A stretch of DNA of 64,000 nt from Thalassia testudinum. Its lineage: Eukaryota; Streptophyta; Magnoliopsida; Alismatales; Hydrocharitaceae. The notes below the pieces were generated by a model. That model saw only the letters and a program-made list of their open reading frames with translations, was not told the DNA's origin and searched no databases. Positions 1 through 10,996 of this stretch are shown piece after piece. Made by a program: the position numbers and the translations under genes. Location of the stretch: the NCBI GenBank assembly GCA_037157565.1, contig JAZHRO010000036.1:20200501-20264500 (forward strand), written 5' to 3'. Numbering within the stretch: position 1 is the first letter of the stretch; each line of letters starts with the position of its first letter.

Positions 1-1959
1 GAACTCTATCATGGAAGAACACCTAGAATTTCATACTTCAAGATTTTCGGATGTCAATGTTTTATACTTAACACTAAAGATAATCTTGATAAGTTTGATG
101 CAAAAAACTCAAAAGGGATTTTCCTAGGTTATTCAACTAGAAGTAAAGCCTATAGGGTCTTTAATAAGAAGAATTCTGTCGTTGTGGAAACCATGTATGT
201 ATCATTTGATGAAACATTGCTTCATCCTAAATCTTCCAAGATTGATGATGATATAATAGTTGATCCTTCAAACATTCCAGAAGATATTTTTACTAATGAA
301 CTACCCAAAGATGTCTCTTTTGTAAATGATCATCCTAGAGAACTAGTAATAGCAGACTTATCAAAAGGAGTTTAGGCCAGATCTTCCCTTAACACATTAG
401 CTTTCACAGCTTCTGTATCTCAATTAGAACCTAAAAATATTAAGGAAGCCTTCTTAGATAATTATTGGATTATTGCTATGCAAGATGAGCTAAACCAATT
501 CAGGAAAAATCAAGTATGGGAACTTGTTCCAAAACCTGAGCAACAAACTATTATTGGAACAAAGTGGACCTTTAGGAAGAAACTTGATGAATGGGGACAT
601 GTAGTTAGAAATAAAGCAAGACTTGTGGCTCAAGGATATAATCAAGAGGAAGGAATAGATTTTGACGAAACATATGCACCAGTTGCTTGACTTGAATCTA
701 TTAGAATGTTGTTGGCTTTTGCATCCCATATGGAATCAAGCTTTTCCAACTGGATGTTAAAAGTGCCTTTTTAAATGGATTCATTAAGGAGGAAGTCTTT
801 GTTAAACAACCTCTAGGATTTGAAGATCCAAATCATCCAGAACACGTATACAAATTAAACAAAGCATTGTATGGATTAAAACAAGCTCCACAAGCTTGGT
901 ATGAAAGATTAAAAACATACTTAATTCACAATGAGTTTAAAATTGGTCAAATCAATCCAAATTTATTTATAAAAAGAAAACAAAATGACCTCCTAATAAC
1001 TCAAATATATGTAGATGATATTATTTTCGGTGCTATTAATGATCTACTTTGCCGAGAATTTGCAAAGGTTATGCAAGATCAATTTGAGATGAGTATGATG
1101 GGAGAACATAAGTTCTTCCTAGGTCTTCAGATTGATCGACTATCCTTCGGAATCTTCATATCTCAAAAAAAATACACAGCAGTGATATTGAAGAAATTCT
1201 CAATGGACAAAGTCAAAGGTAAAGAAACACCGATGGCAGCTTCTACCCAATTAAAAACTGATGACACAGGTAAGTCAGTAGATCAAAAACTTTATAGGAG
1301 CATGATAGGATCTCTATTATACTTAACTACAAGTAGACCTGACATTCTATTTTGCACTTGTATATGTGCTCGCTTTCAATTAAACCCTAAGGAATCACAT
1401 CTGAATGATGTTAAAAGAATCCTTAGATATCTCAACAACACACAAGACTTAGGACTCTTTTATCTGAAGTCAGACACTTTGGAATTATATTCCTTTTGTG
1501 ATGCTAACTATACGGGTAGCTTCACAGTTCAAAAGACAACTAGTAGAACTTGTCAATTTCTCAAAAATTGCTTAGCTCTTTGTTCTCTAGAAAGCAAAAC
1601 ACTGTATCTCTATCCACTATTGAAGCAAAATATGTAGTAGCTTCCTTAGCATGTTCACAACTATTGTGGATGAAACAGACTTTAAAAGAATTTGGATTAA
1701 CTTTTAAAACAACGAAATCTTGTGTGACAACACTAGTGAAATCAACTTATCCAAGAATCCAGTACAACACTCTAGGACTAAACATATTGATATTAGACAT
1801 CACTTTCTTAAAGATTATGTCTTAATAGGGGATATCAACTTAGAATTTATTAACACAGAAAACTAGCTAGCTGATATATTCACAAAACTTTTATCAAATG
1901 ATGGGTTTAATCAAATTTGTCATTCACTAGGCTTATCTAGATTAAAAAAGCTTAATTAA
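1..1959 (+). pseudogene. pol: S1 pol remnant: integrase C-terminus, reverse transcriptase, RNase H
   Basis: Frame 1 is open from the first base and encodes an integrase C-terminal region (GIFLGYSTRS, then VSFDETLL). It then gives the N-terminal half of copia RT ([26 protein letters not shown]). A TAG at about 373 and a TGA at about 688 interrupt it; the second stands where copia RT normally has ARLES. Near 729 the frame shifts, and the next block runs through ALYGLKQAP and the RT catalytic YVDD (IYVDDIIFG, about 1007-1036), then [13 protein letters not shown] and [10 protein letters not shown] further shift near 1550 leads into RNase H ([16 protein letters not shown]). The reading fades in stops by about 1959. 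Family assignment is firm; the copy cannot make an intact polyprotein. Confidence 0.92.
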
Positions 1960-1984
1960 GTGGCCTGAAAATTGACTCTTTTAC

Positions 1985-2940
1985 TGTTTTGATCGATCAA
2001 TTTTCAAAAATTGAAAATTGATCGACCAACTTTTGATCAATCAAAACTATTGTTTTGATTGGCCAAAACTTGAGTTTGCCTGGCAGGAAATTTCCCTCCA
2101 CTGCTTTCTCTTTTTGATAGATCAACTATGGTCTTCGATCGACCAAACTATTTGGGTGGGAATTTTTCCTCCAAAGTTTCAAACTCTGATCAACAAAATA
2201 CATATTTTGATTGATCATTTCCTGTTTTGATCGACCAAAATTGGGTGGATTCACCTTTGCGAATGCGATCTCGTTTCCTCATTTTTCGGTCGCAATCTTC
2301 GTTTACCATTTCGAATGTATGTAATTAGATTCCTTAAGTGTATTTACCTATTTTGCTAATCACATTCTCTTTAAAAATGCCTCATTTTTACCCCTAAACC
2401 CATTTCTTTTAACCATCATAAATGGTCCCCACTTCTCTCAAACTCTATCCCAGAACCTCGACTCGACTATGATCGACCAATGCCGCAGGCTCTGACCCCC
2501 TCGCACATGCCTTCCTCCGTGCGTGGGTCCTTCGTGCAATGGACCTCGCAAGAGCATGCCCGATAGTCTCATCCTCCATCACACGACTTCGTGACCTTCG
2601 TGCTCGCACAACTTCAACCTCCTCGCACAACCTCCATCCGGCCTCCTTTTGATCGATCAACTTTGGTTCGATCATGGTACATTATAAACCTTGAATACAT
2701 CTATCCCTTTGGATTTTTCTTATTTTTAAAATGTGCTTTGACTTACTCTAATTTGTTTCATCTTGTTTTTGTATTTATTTCTTGCAAAATCTTGTAGCAT
2801 ACGTGAGTTTATCATCCGTCAAACAGCCTTTTTCTTCGATCTGTGGTCTTTTGGTCAACCAAACCCCTTGGTTGATCGACCAAACGTCCGGTTCTTTTCT
2901 GGTCGACTAGTAAAAATTTTTTGATCAACCAACCGTGTTT
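1985..2940. repeat. S1 pol-to-env spacer with scattered TTGATCGACCAA-type palindromes
   Basis: A dozen or more variants of TTGATCGACCAA, TTGATCGATCAA and TTGGTCGACCAA occur in both orientations, for example near 1990, 2020, 2136, 2228, 2468, 2650, 2850, 2875 and 2920. The same motif returns in the 3' LTR of this element (about 4920-5100). Repeated short palindromes are a described feature of Sirevirus non-coding DNA; the sequence of this one looks specific to this family. Between 2240 and 2640 the spacer is otherwise unremarkable. I see no gene in it. Confidence 0.8.
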
Positions 2941-3053
2941 TCCAGCACATTATCATGGAACAAAAACATCTATGCGGCTCTTCTAATCATCGTGATGATA
3001 CTTTCGATTGATTTTTCATTACTAAGGTCGCTCGTGATTGTTTCTCGCTGTTT

Positions 3054-3872
3054 GTGAAATTCTCTCCACATGTTGGTAGACCTGTTGATTTCACTTATTT
3101 CAAGTCTATTCTCCTTAGGATCCATGAGAAATTTGTATACCATCAGATTTTACGTTTGTTTGAGTGGAACTTTTATGCAGGTTCCAAATGTAGCTGCATT
3201 CTCCATATTAATCCCATGGCCTGTCGCCTATTTTATGACAATCTCAAAGATATAGGTGAGCTCTTCAACATCGAGTTGACCTCGAATGTCTACGAGATAG
3301 AAGTTCTGGTCAATGAGGATGTTTTGACTAAGATACTTGGTTGTCCTTCTGTTGGACCTACTTTTCTTGAGTTGCATCAGCAAACTCGATCTGACACCCT
3401 ACTCACTTCCTCTATTTTTGACTTGGGCTATCTTGCCAAGTCACCCTTTTTCCATCCTTTGCCTCGCTTTCTGAATTGTGTTTTCTTGTGGAACTTTCTG
3501 TCCAAGTCCGCATCTTTTGAAAACTACCATGGTATTATGTTGATCACCCTCTATGCCTTTATGAAGAACAAACGGTTCAACTAGAACCATTTGATTCTTT
3601 ATCTCAAGAGTAAACCACCTAGTAGCTCCTTCCAGTTCGGAATACTTCTGTCTCATATCTTTCTCCATTTTAGTGTACCAATGGATATTAATCATAAGCA
3701 GTTTATCACTCATGTCTCCATTTTGATAAACTCACTTATGCAAAGATGGAGTAAGCACAGGGAGCTTGTGATGAGTGTGCACCACAAGAGTAGCAGCAGC
3801 AGCAGCAGCAGACCACTGTACCTCCTCCATTCCTACCTTATTAGCACTTCACTACAACTTGTCCATCTCTAG
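3054..3872 (+). pseudogene. S1 envelope-like ORF (Sirevirus third gene)
   Basis: One frame runs for about 270 codons with a single in-frame TAG near 3582. It follows pol and the palindrome spacer and precedes the polypurine tracts, which is where Sireviruses carry their envelope-like gene. The end of the protein (FGILLSHIFLHFSVPMDINH) resembles the matching part of the S2 gene at 34567 (LNILVSHILHKNKIDLSN), so the two are probably homologous although S1 and S2 have diverged. A short serine run is encoded by AGC repeats at about 3790-3810. The start is uncertain; I see no clear signal peptide. What the protein does is not known for this group. This is not a host gene. Confidence 0.65.
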
Positions 3873-4702
3873 TGAGACCATCACCATCTTTCTACGACCA
3901 GGACTGGAGTCTCTTGGACAGATAGATTTCAGGTGGGGACTTTGTCACTATTTAGGATGTGACAACTAGTATTTCTTTGATGAAGCATAGGTCGAGGGAG
4001 ACAGACATGGTCATGATGAGGCATGAGCATCAAGTATCAGAATATGTGAATGCTTAAAGTCAGTTTTTGGACAGGCTTGGAGACTCTGTTCATAGCATTT
4101 AGTAGCAGCTTCATTGACCTCCTCGACCTCATCGTTCGACTACCATGCCTTCTACAATGGCTCCTCCTCCTCCTCCTCCTACTTCATCAGCTTCACCAGC
4201 AGCACCACCAATAGACTAGCAGATCACTCCTCCTTGTAGGACATCCAGACATTCGACACCTCATTCGTCAGCTCAGCAACGCCTTTGCCTTGGTCAACCT
4301 CCCTCTTCTGAGAGATTAGACTCACTAGATCTTGAGCTAGATACTGATCTTCAGATCACCATGGATGCATTTATGGCTTCGCTAGATGATTAGGTGTCAT
4401 ATTTGTTTGTATCAGTTTATTTTTGTCATGTATTAGTTTATCTTCTAGACTCTTTTATATGTTATTTTTTTCTAGACATTTTGTTATAATGTTGCATGAA
4501 TATTATATCATTCAGTTTTATATCATTATCTCTCTCAATGCATGATCTTGTATTGATGCTTAAATTATTTGTTTAAGGGGGAGTTAATTGTAAAATAACT
4601 AGTAGCATGTTTACTTTTTGCTAAAACAAAAAGGTGGAGATATTATGCAAAGTTATTTTTGATTCATAATTATAATTTTGTTATCATAAAAAAGGGGGAG
4701 AA
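3873..4702 (+). promoter_or_regulatory. S1 3' untranslated region with three polypurine tracts
   Basis: Low-complexity Ser/Pro/Ala-rich reading (4140-4260) marks the decayed tail of the envelope-like gene. Purine tracts follow at about 4575 (AAGGGGGAG), 4627 (AAAAAGGTGGAGA) and 4688-4702 (AAAAAAGGGGGAGAA). The last one touches the LTR and would prime plus-strand DNA synthesis. Multiple polypurine tracts before the LTR are a known Sirevirus feature. Confidence 0.75.
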
Positions 4703-5129
4703 TGTAAGCACCTCTGTTTTGATGCACCAAAATTATGTTTATTGCTAAGACTGACATTTCAGGACTATCTTGGATTGAAGCCTCTGTTCAAGACACAAGT
4801 TCAGATAGTTGTTGATGTGTGATTTTTTCATTTATTTGAGTCTAGGACTTTATTGTAAGGAACCTTAAATAAAACTCAAAAATGATTTTTTTGTGTATCT
4901 TTCAAAACCTAATTTTAGGGTTATTGATCGACCAAACTTATTAATTGATCGATCAAAACAATTCATTTTAGGAAGTTGAGAAAAATCCTCTTGATCGACC
5001 AACCAAGCTAATTGATCAACCAACAAGTGATCGACCAACATCCTTAATTGATTGACCAAAGTATTTTTTGATCGACCAATTAACCTTAATTGATCGAACA
5101 ATTTTGTATCCTATTCAAGCAAATTTTTT

Positions 5130-5140
5130 TATATAAATAG
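5130..5140 (+). promoter_or_regulatory. TATA box of the S1 LTR
   Basis: TATATAAATAG stands just downstream of the palindrome cluster and upstream of the tandem duplication, the expected place for the core promoter at the U3/R border. Confidence 0.6.
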
Positions 5141-5160
5141 AGGTCATACGCAGCCCATTC

Positions 5161-5346
5161 ATATACAATGTTTAAGAGAAACACCATTCAAAAATAGATC
5201 TTCTCATACTTATTGTAAAAGGCTTTCACGTCTCATTCTTCATGTTCTTCGAAATATACAATGTTTAAGAGAAACACCATTCAAAAATAGATCTTCTTGT
5301 ACTTATTGCAAAAGGCTTTCACGTCTCATTATTCACGTTCTCCGAA
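5161..5346 (+). repeat. 93-bp tandem duplication in the S1 LTR
   Basis: The block beginning ATATACAATGTTTAAGAG at 5161 recurs at 5254, giving two adjacent units with a period of 93 bp and a few substitutions. It lies about 30 bp past the TATA box, so it would fall in the transcribed leader. Confidence 0.85.
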
Positions 5347-5754
5347 AGCACAACACCTCAAACCTCTGTGAAAAATCGATTTGATCATTTATTGAGGTTC
5401 CATAGAATTCATTTTATTGTTATTCTATTTTGTTTTGATTTACAAATCCCAAGCCTGTTTGGAAGATCCGTGGTTGTTGTTTTTGCTTCTCTTCAGGGTA
5501 AAAGAGAAGGGTTTGTAAGAGGTTGTGCCACCCTCATTCAAGTGGTGCGAATAGTGGATTGACTACCTTATAGTAGTTGGAAAAATCCTAAGCTGGGAGA
5601 CTTAGGTAGTGGTTTTTAGCTGGATTGGGTTTCCACTATAAATTAGGTGTACTCTGTGCATATATCTCTGTTGTCTTATTTTTTAATCTGACTCTTAATT
5701 TTTTAAAAGCAATACTATTCACCCCTCCTCTCTAGTATTTAGTTGTGATTCACA

Positions 5755-6110
5755 GGATATTCTCCAACCCTCACCCAAGACCCTAAACTACCTTCTTCTA
5801 GTAACCAAAACCTTGGTGAGCTTGAGGAAGAAATGGAGAAAGCCAAAGAATAGACTAAGGATTAGGAACATGAAATTGAAAACACTACCCACATGCCATT
5901 CCCTGATGCAGTAATGAAATCTAGGAAGAAGAAACCCATAGATAGCAATGAGGAGCTCCTGAATATATTCAAGAGTGTAGAGATCAATATCCCGCTCCTC
6001 GATGCTATCAAGCACATCCTGGCTTATGCTAAGTTCTTCAAAGATTTATGTAATCAAAAGCATAAGCAGAAAGAACCCACCCTTACAATGGTGATACTCT
6101 CCAAGCAGGC
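5755..6110 (+). pseudogene. gag: H: Athila-type gag fragment cut by S1 and C
   Basis: Frame 1 resumes right after the S1 LTR and reads into a segment ending SVEINIPLLDAIKHI and LAYAKFFKDLCNQKHK. This is the conserved block near the gag C-terminus of Athila-type Ty3/gypsy elements; C has the same block at 14552 and A on the minus strand at 58392. Two TAG codons (about 5851 and 5863) show decay. The reading stops at 6110 where the LTR of C starts. The remainder of H must lie left of S1 and beyond the right end of the window if the nest is intact. Confidence 0.8.
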
Positions 6111-6309
6111 TAATAAATTCCAGTTTATCATCATTCTTATGCCCTAAAATAGGTCAAGCTCTTAGCTTTTTGACTCCACAAACGAGTTTTTTTGATTGCA
6201 TTTAGGAATGCATTGCATAATTTTTGGTATTTTTAGCATGTTTATTAGAGTGTTAGGGACATAAAGATATCCAGATCCATAAAACCCTAGCATTTAGGAA
6301 GGCAGCAGG

Positions 6310-6900
6310 TGAAGAGGAAGCTCAATTTAGCTGCAACCCAACTAGATCCAATTCATCATGGTGGGATACCAGCTCACCTAGGTTAGGTTTAGCCCTCTTA
6401 AGCTCCATGCAGCTCATCTTAGTTGGATGGCAGCTTAGGGTAGCTCAACATAGCTCAACTCAGCTCAAGTCAGCTCAAATCCAAGTCAACTTAGTTGAGT
6501 CTAGCAGATCCTAGCTCCAATCAGTTTACTGGGAGCTCTAACTAGCTCAACTTAGTTGAATGGAGTCCACCTTAGCTTAGGTCGAACTCCACTCAGCTCT
6601 TGATAGTTGAACTCCCTCTAGCTTAGCTACTACTTGTCAACTTAGTAGCTAAGCTAGCTTGGGAGTTCTCACCAGAATCAGGTCCAACTCAACACAGCTC
6701 CAGATAGGTTGAGTCTAGCTCAACTTAGCTCTACTACCCAAGCTTAGCTGCTAGTAGAAGAACTAGCTAGCTAAGCTAAGCCCTTATGAAGACCTCTTTA
6801 GTAGATTCAAATCTAGATGAACATCAGATAGCTCCTCCTCACAAAATTTTAGCTTCCTCCTACCTCCTCTTCTACTCACCTACAAGCTAAGCTCCACCCC
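6310..6900. repeat. AGCT-rich block in the C LTR
   Basis: The tetramer AGCT occurs about five times per 60 bp around 6421-6480, where chance predicts fewer than one. It appears as AGCTCA, TAGCTAAGC and similar units, as in the A LTRs. Confidence 0.8.
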
Positions 6901-7047
6901 CATGGTTGTCCACCCTCCTCACTTAACCCCACCAAAACCCTACCTAAACCCAGCCCTAAACCACTATGGTTGGTGCCAAAATACACCACTAGCAACCCTT
7001 CATTTTGGTTCCAACCATAGCATCCTTTCCTCCCATAAGCATCGTGG

Positions 7048-9588
7048 TGTCTGACCCGAAGAGGTTGTTAATATGATGATTTTATTGTTGAAGTGTGTAT
7101 AGTGGTTAACCTAAATCAGACCTAACCATCTCTTTACAAAATTTTTTACCTAGCCTACTTGATTTTATCTTGGTCACTTTTAGGCCCAGGGTCGAACTCA
7201 GGGAAGTGGGGTTACAAGTCAAGTTTCTACACCTCTCCTATAATGAGTTTCTTCCGTTTGTTTATTGTGTTTTTGGTGTTTTCTATTTAGATTTTTTTCT
7301 AGTAATCTTTGTCCTTGAGGCACACCCTCAAAATTGGGTTCTTGGCTTTGAGCCAAAACAAGGTTCCAAAATGGGTCTTGCTATTCGCAAGACGGATTAC
7401 CTACAAGTCAAAGATTATCTTTTCTCTTTTATATATTTTTTTATCTTTTTTATGGGCATGCAAGAGAAATAGAAATAAAGTAAATATAGTATAGATATAT
7501 ATGAATATACTATATATGTATAAAGGGGTGGGGGTGGAGGCGGAGATGGAGTGTAGCACGGTGTCAAGTCGATCGTCGTCAAGAAAGACGCAACCGACAG
7601 GATGAGGTGCCACGTGGAGTGTAAGGTGGATGGCAGAAGATGTGTGCGACCACACTTTTTGTACGCGCGTATCGGGGAATATAAGCAACTGGTGCAGATA
7701 TTCCTGCGATACCACGTATGGTAAATAATGTGAAAATATATGTATATATGTATGTAAATATATCTATATATATATGTAGTTATAAATATATAGGTATATA
7801 TATGTAGTTATATATGTATATATGTATGTGTATATATATATAGGTATGTAAATATATATATATATATATAAGTACATGTATAGATAGATATATGTATAGA
7901 TCTATATATATATATGTATACTAATACTTAGTTATATAAATACTATATATATATAGATATAAGTATATATATATATGTATATAAATATATGTATATATGT
8001 ATCAATATATATGTATACGTATATATATATATGTATGTAATAGTGTATAGGTGAGTGTGTGTGTGTATGAAAGTGTGAGTGAATGTGTGTAAGCGTCGGT
8101 AAAGAGAGAGTGAGAGAGTGTTGTGAGAGAGAGTGAGAGAGAGAGGGAGAGGCTGCACTGCCGGAGTGAGGGCCGAAGGTTTTAAGGCGTCTGTAGCTTC
8201 AGGGCACCGTCTGGAGGTCTCCACGCATGTGCAAGCGCGTATGCATGCAGAGGACGTGCGCTGGAGGGAGTGGCACGGAGAGGATGGGCCGCAGCGCACA
8301 GCGCTATACGGAGATGCGTACGCGGGCGAAGGAAGCGGGTGACGCGGGTGCACACGGCGCGAGTGGGGTGGGCGAAGGCAGGCGTTCGTGGGCTGGCAGA
8401 CGTGCGGGCGGGTGCACGTGTGGGCAAGGGCCAGTTGCGGTGCCCCGGGTGATCGGATAAGTGAGAAGCTTTCCAGTCACCCCACTATAGCCACAGTGTC
8501 GCGCAGACTGGTGTGAACAGAGGCTACAGTGTAAGGCCGTGCCACGCAACTGGGAGCTGCAGGTGCTGTGAGTGCAGTCGACTCGCAGCTGACGCGCAAG
8601 GAAGAAGGTCTGCGTCGGCCGATTGCGGGCATGGAGAAGTTCGCGATAGAGTAAAGAAGAGGGGGGCGATGGTGTCTATAGGTGCGCACGGAAGCTTGTG
8701 GGTGCTGCTGGGGTGCACTGGGGTGCTTGGCCGACCGCTGCAGAGACGCGCAATGGTCGGTTGTGGGCGGAAGAGAGAGTGCGACAGAGTGAAGAAGTGG
8801 GAGGTGGAGAGGCCTGCAGACGTGCGCGGAGGGCGAGGGTGGCCTACAGGCGTACACGGAAGGGGCTGGGGCTGCTGCTGCCGCCTTGCCGCTGCTGCTA
8901 GAGATTTGAGCTTCAAGCTTGAAGCTCCCGCTCCAATGGTTGAAGGTGCTGGAAACGTGAAAACAGTGAAGAAGGCCACCATGCCCACCAGCTCTTTAAA
9001 GAGCTGGGCGGTGGCGGTTTCACGGTGGTGGGTGCCCACCACAGTGAAGACTCTTGTTTGCTGGGTGTCTCCTCAGAGGAGGAGTGCCAGCGTGTGGAGG
9101 GAGAGGGAGGAGAGGGTGGTGGCCTGCAAGGAGAAGTGCTGGGTTTTTGGCTGGGGACCAGGCTAGTTCTTGCAAGAAGGAGCCACCCTCTTTGTAAAGA
9201 GGAGCAAGGCATGCATAGCCATGCCCTGGCTGTGAATGTGGCTGCATGGGGCTCGGTAGGGAGTGGTGCCTGCAGCTACAGGGAGAGGTGATGGAGAGTT
9301 GGGAAGCATGGCTCGAGGAGGAAGAAGTCAATCCATGCACAGCAGCCGCGGGAAGAAAGATTTCCAAATCAAATGGAAGTAAAAATAAAGATGGGAATTT
9401 TGCAAAGATGCACTTGAGGAAAAATGTTAATTGCAAGGCCACTTATTTTATTCTCCTCCCCTCTCAATTAAATGCATGCATGCGTCTATATTCACAAATG
9501 CGACAATGTCTACCTAATATGCACTGATAATGCTAGGAAATAGCACAGGATGGCGTAATTGCAGGTGTATTTTTGCGGTGCAATCACA
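7048..9588 (-). mobile_element. G: probable solo LTR, minus strand, inside the C LTR
   Basis: Flanking C sequence fits together when this block is removed, judged against the uninterrupted A LTR. The left edge TGTCTGACCC and right edge CAATCACA give TG...CA ends on the minus strand. It holds the GGTCGAAC-TCAGGG motif (about 7189-7203) that D-family LTRs carry in the matching place, a TA-rich stretch and a GC-rich half. Flanks are CGTGG and CCACC, so I find no target duplication and the edges are approximate. The many GC-rich open frames at 8130-9290 show no recognisable domain and are treated as chance. Confidence 0.5.
7485..8160. repeat. TA-rich microsatellite followed by GT and GA runs
   Basis: Interrupted TATATA/GTATATA repeats run from about 7485 (densest 7735-8040), then a short GTGTGT run (about 8053-8066) and GAGAGA runs (about 8105-8150). 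This looks like replication slippage in the G LTR. Confidence 0.85.
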
Positions 9589-10053
9589 CCACCACCCTTA
9601 ACCTCCCTTAAGTTGGTGCCAAAAACCTCCCTTACACCTCTCCAAAAGTGGCGCCAACTTGAACCCTCATCACAACCCTACACCTATCCCCATAAAGCCA
9701 TCTCCACCATCCACCTAACCCCCCATAGCACCAAGATTAAACATCTCGCCACCACCATAAATACCTCTTAACCTACACTAAGTTGGCGCCAACACATCCT
9801 ACAAACACCTCATAAAGTTGGCACCAACCCACCTTAGCCCTCCCATCTCCTAACCACCACCATACAACTCAATCCTAGCCTTACAACACACCCTATCAAC
9901 CCTTAACCCTAGTTCCTACCAAAAGATGGCACCAACCATTAGGTGGCCCTCCATTTTGGCACCATCAATCCTAACTCTAGGATCCCATAACTACCCTCCA
10001 TGAGCCATCCTAGCCATCCCCCCTTTAACCACACTTACCTACCTATTCCACTC

Positions 10054-10061
10054 TATAAAAG
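10054..10061 (+). promoter_or_regulatory. TATA box of the C LTR
   Basis: TATAAAAG in the context CTCTATAAAAGGACC, about 0.9 kb before the LTR end. D-, B- and F-family LTRs have the same core. Confidence 0.6.
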
Positions 10062-10978
10062 GACCAATAACCACCTAATTCCATTCCACCTTTGGCTACA
10101 TACACCACTCATTCTTCCACCCATAATCCACCATATCCTATGACTAAGAGAAGGAGAAGAAGATTAAGGAGACACTTTGTTTTCTTGATGCCTTCCCCTC
10201 TTCCCTTCTCTCCTGTGCCCACGCCAACGAAAGGTCAAGCCAAACAAGGAGGACATCTACAGGAGGATCTTTAGGGTGATTCACGCCAACCTTAGGAGGA
10301 GTTTTCGAGTGTAATTCTTCCACTCTAGGAAGATCTAGGGCATGCCCACCAAGGGCTTGCCAAGGAGGATAGCATCATCTTTAGAGGAGCACATCAAGAA
10401 GGGGTTAGGAGGAATCCTTTTCAAGCCCAAGAGCAGCTGAGCTTGGAGCAAAGATTCTCTCCTCTTCACCACCATTACTAGGAGGATCTTGGTTTTGTCA
10501 TTTTGTATTTTTTTTCTATAGTAGAAGCATTCCTCTAGAAGCATTTCTGTGAAACAAATTTTCTCCATATATAAAAGTTGCCTTTCTATAATTTTTGTTG
10601 CATTCAATTAATTGCTTTTTACTTTAGTGCACTCACACCCTCTCTCTAATTACCCGAGGTCTTCATGTACCTAGGGTGAGCTTAGAGAGAGGCTCTTCCT
10701 GTCACCTAGGTTTTATCAATTAGGCATAGTCCTTCATATATCATATTTCATTGCCCCATTATTTCAAAAATTGAGAGAAATCTTATATTCAGAAATTACA
10801 AAAGAAAGTTGATTTCCTGATTTCAAGCGAGAGTTTTCAAAAATGCAATCTTGCCTCCTTGAACGACCCTAGATACTACCACTATCTAGGATTACAAATT
10901 TAAAAGTGATTGCAGATTCGCATGTTGTAACAACTTGAAACCCTAATTTTATCAAATCACGCCTTTTCGCTCACTTTT

Positions 10979-10996
10979 TGACGTCGTTGCTGGGGA
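10979..10996 (+). promoter_or_regulatory. Primer binding site of C (tRNA-Asp type, degraded)
   Basis: TGACGTCGTTGCTGGGGA is close to TGGCGCCGTTGCCGGGGA, the complement of the plant tRNA-Asp 3' end used by Athila elements. Three substitutions are visible. It sits five bases after the LTR. Confidence 0.8.

Larger units (their letters stand above)
1..5754 (+). mobile_element. S1: 3' part of a Sirevirus-type Ty1/copia retrotransposon
   Basis: The order is integrase C-terminus, reverse transcriptase, RNase H, palindrome-rich spacer, envelope-like gene, several polypurine tracts and a 3' LTR. This is the Sirevirus plan, known from plants, with an extra gene between pol and the 3' LTR. The 5' LTR and gag lie outside the window. 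The element is inserted in the gag of an Athila-type element that resumes at 5755. Stops and frameshifts in pol and in the envelope-like gene show a dead copy. The target duplication cannot be checked because the left end is missing. Confidence 0.9.
4703..5754 (+). repeat. S1 3' LTR
   Basis: The LTR starts TGTAAGCACC directly after a polypurine tract and ends ATTCACA after a pyrimidine-rich stretch with CACCCCTCCTCTCTAGT, the same kind of end as the S2 LTR. Length is 1052 bp. U3 holds the TTGATCGACCAA palindromes (about 4924-5100), followed by a TATA box and a 93-bp tandem duplication. The 5' partner is outside the window. Confidence 0.82.
6111..10973 (+). repeat. 5' LTR of C, split by insertion G
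   Basis: It begins TAATAAATTCCAGTTTATCA (TG changed to TA) and aligns by eye with the start of the A LTR (TGATAAATGTCAG on the minus strand). It continues with the AGCT-rich block (about 6310-6900) and a stretch rich in GGTGCCAA-like units up to about 7045. It resumes near 9589 with CCACCACCC and TTGGTGCCA units, then a TATA box, an R/U5 region and the end CGCTCA at 10973, five bases before the primer site. Without G it is about 2.3 kb, similar to the 2.23-kb A LTR. Confidence 0.75.

Noticed and set aside
3783..3815. Trinucleotide AGC repeat as a regulatory microsatellite
   Set aside because: It encodes a serine run inside the envelope-like reading frame and is short.
1985..5100. CRISPR array, considered because of repeated short palindromes
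   Set aside because: Repeats are irregular in spacing and orientation, spacers are not uniform, and the context is a plant retrotransposon.
8133..9442. Cluster of long open frames on both strands
   Set aside because: They lie in a GC-rich LTR-like block, overlap each other in opposite directions and show no domain or usual start context. High GC makes stops rare by chance.
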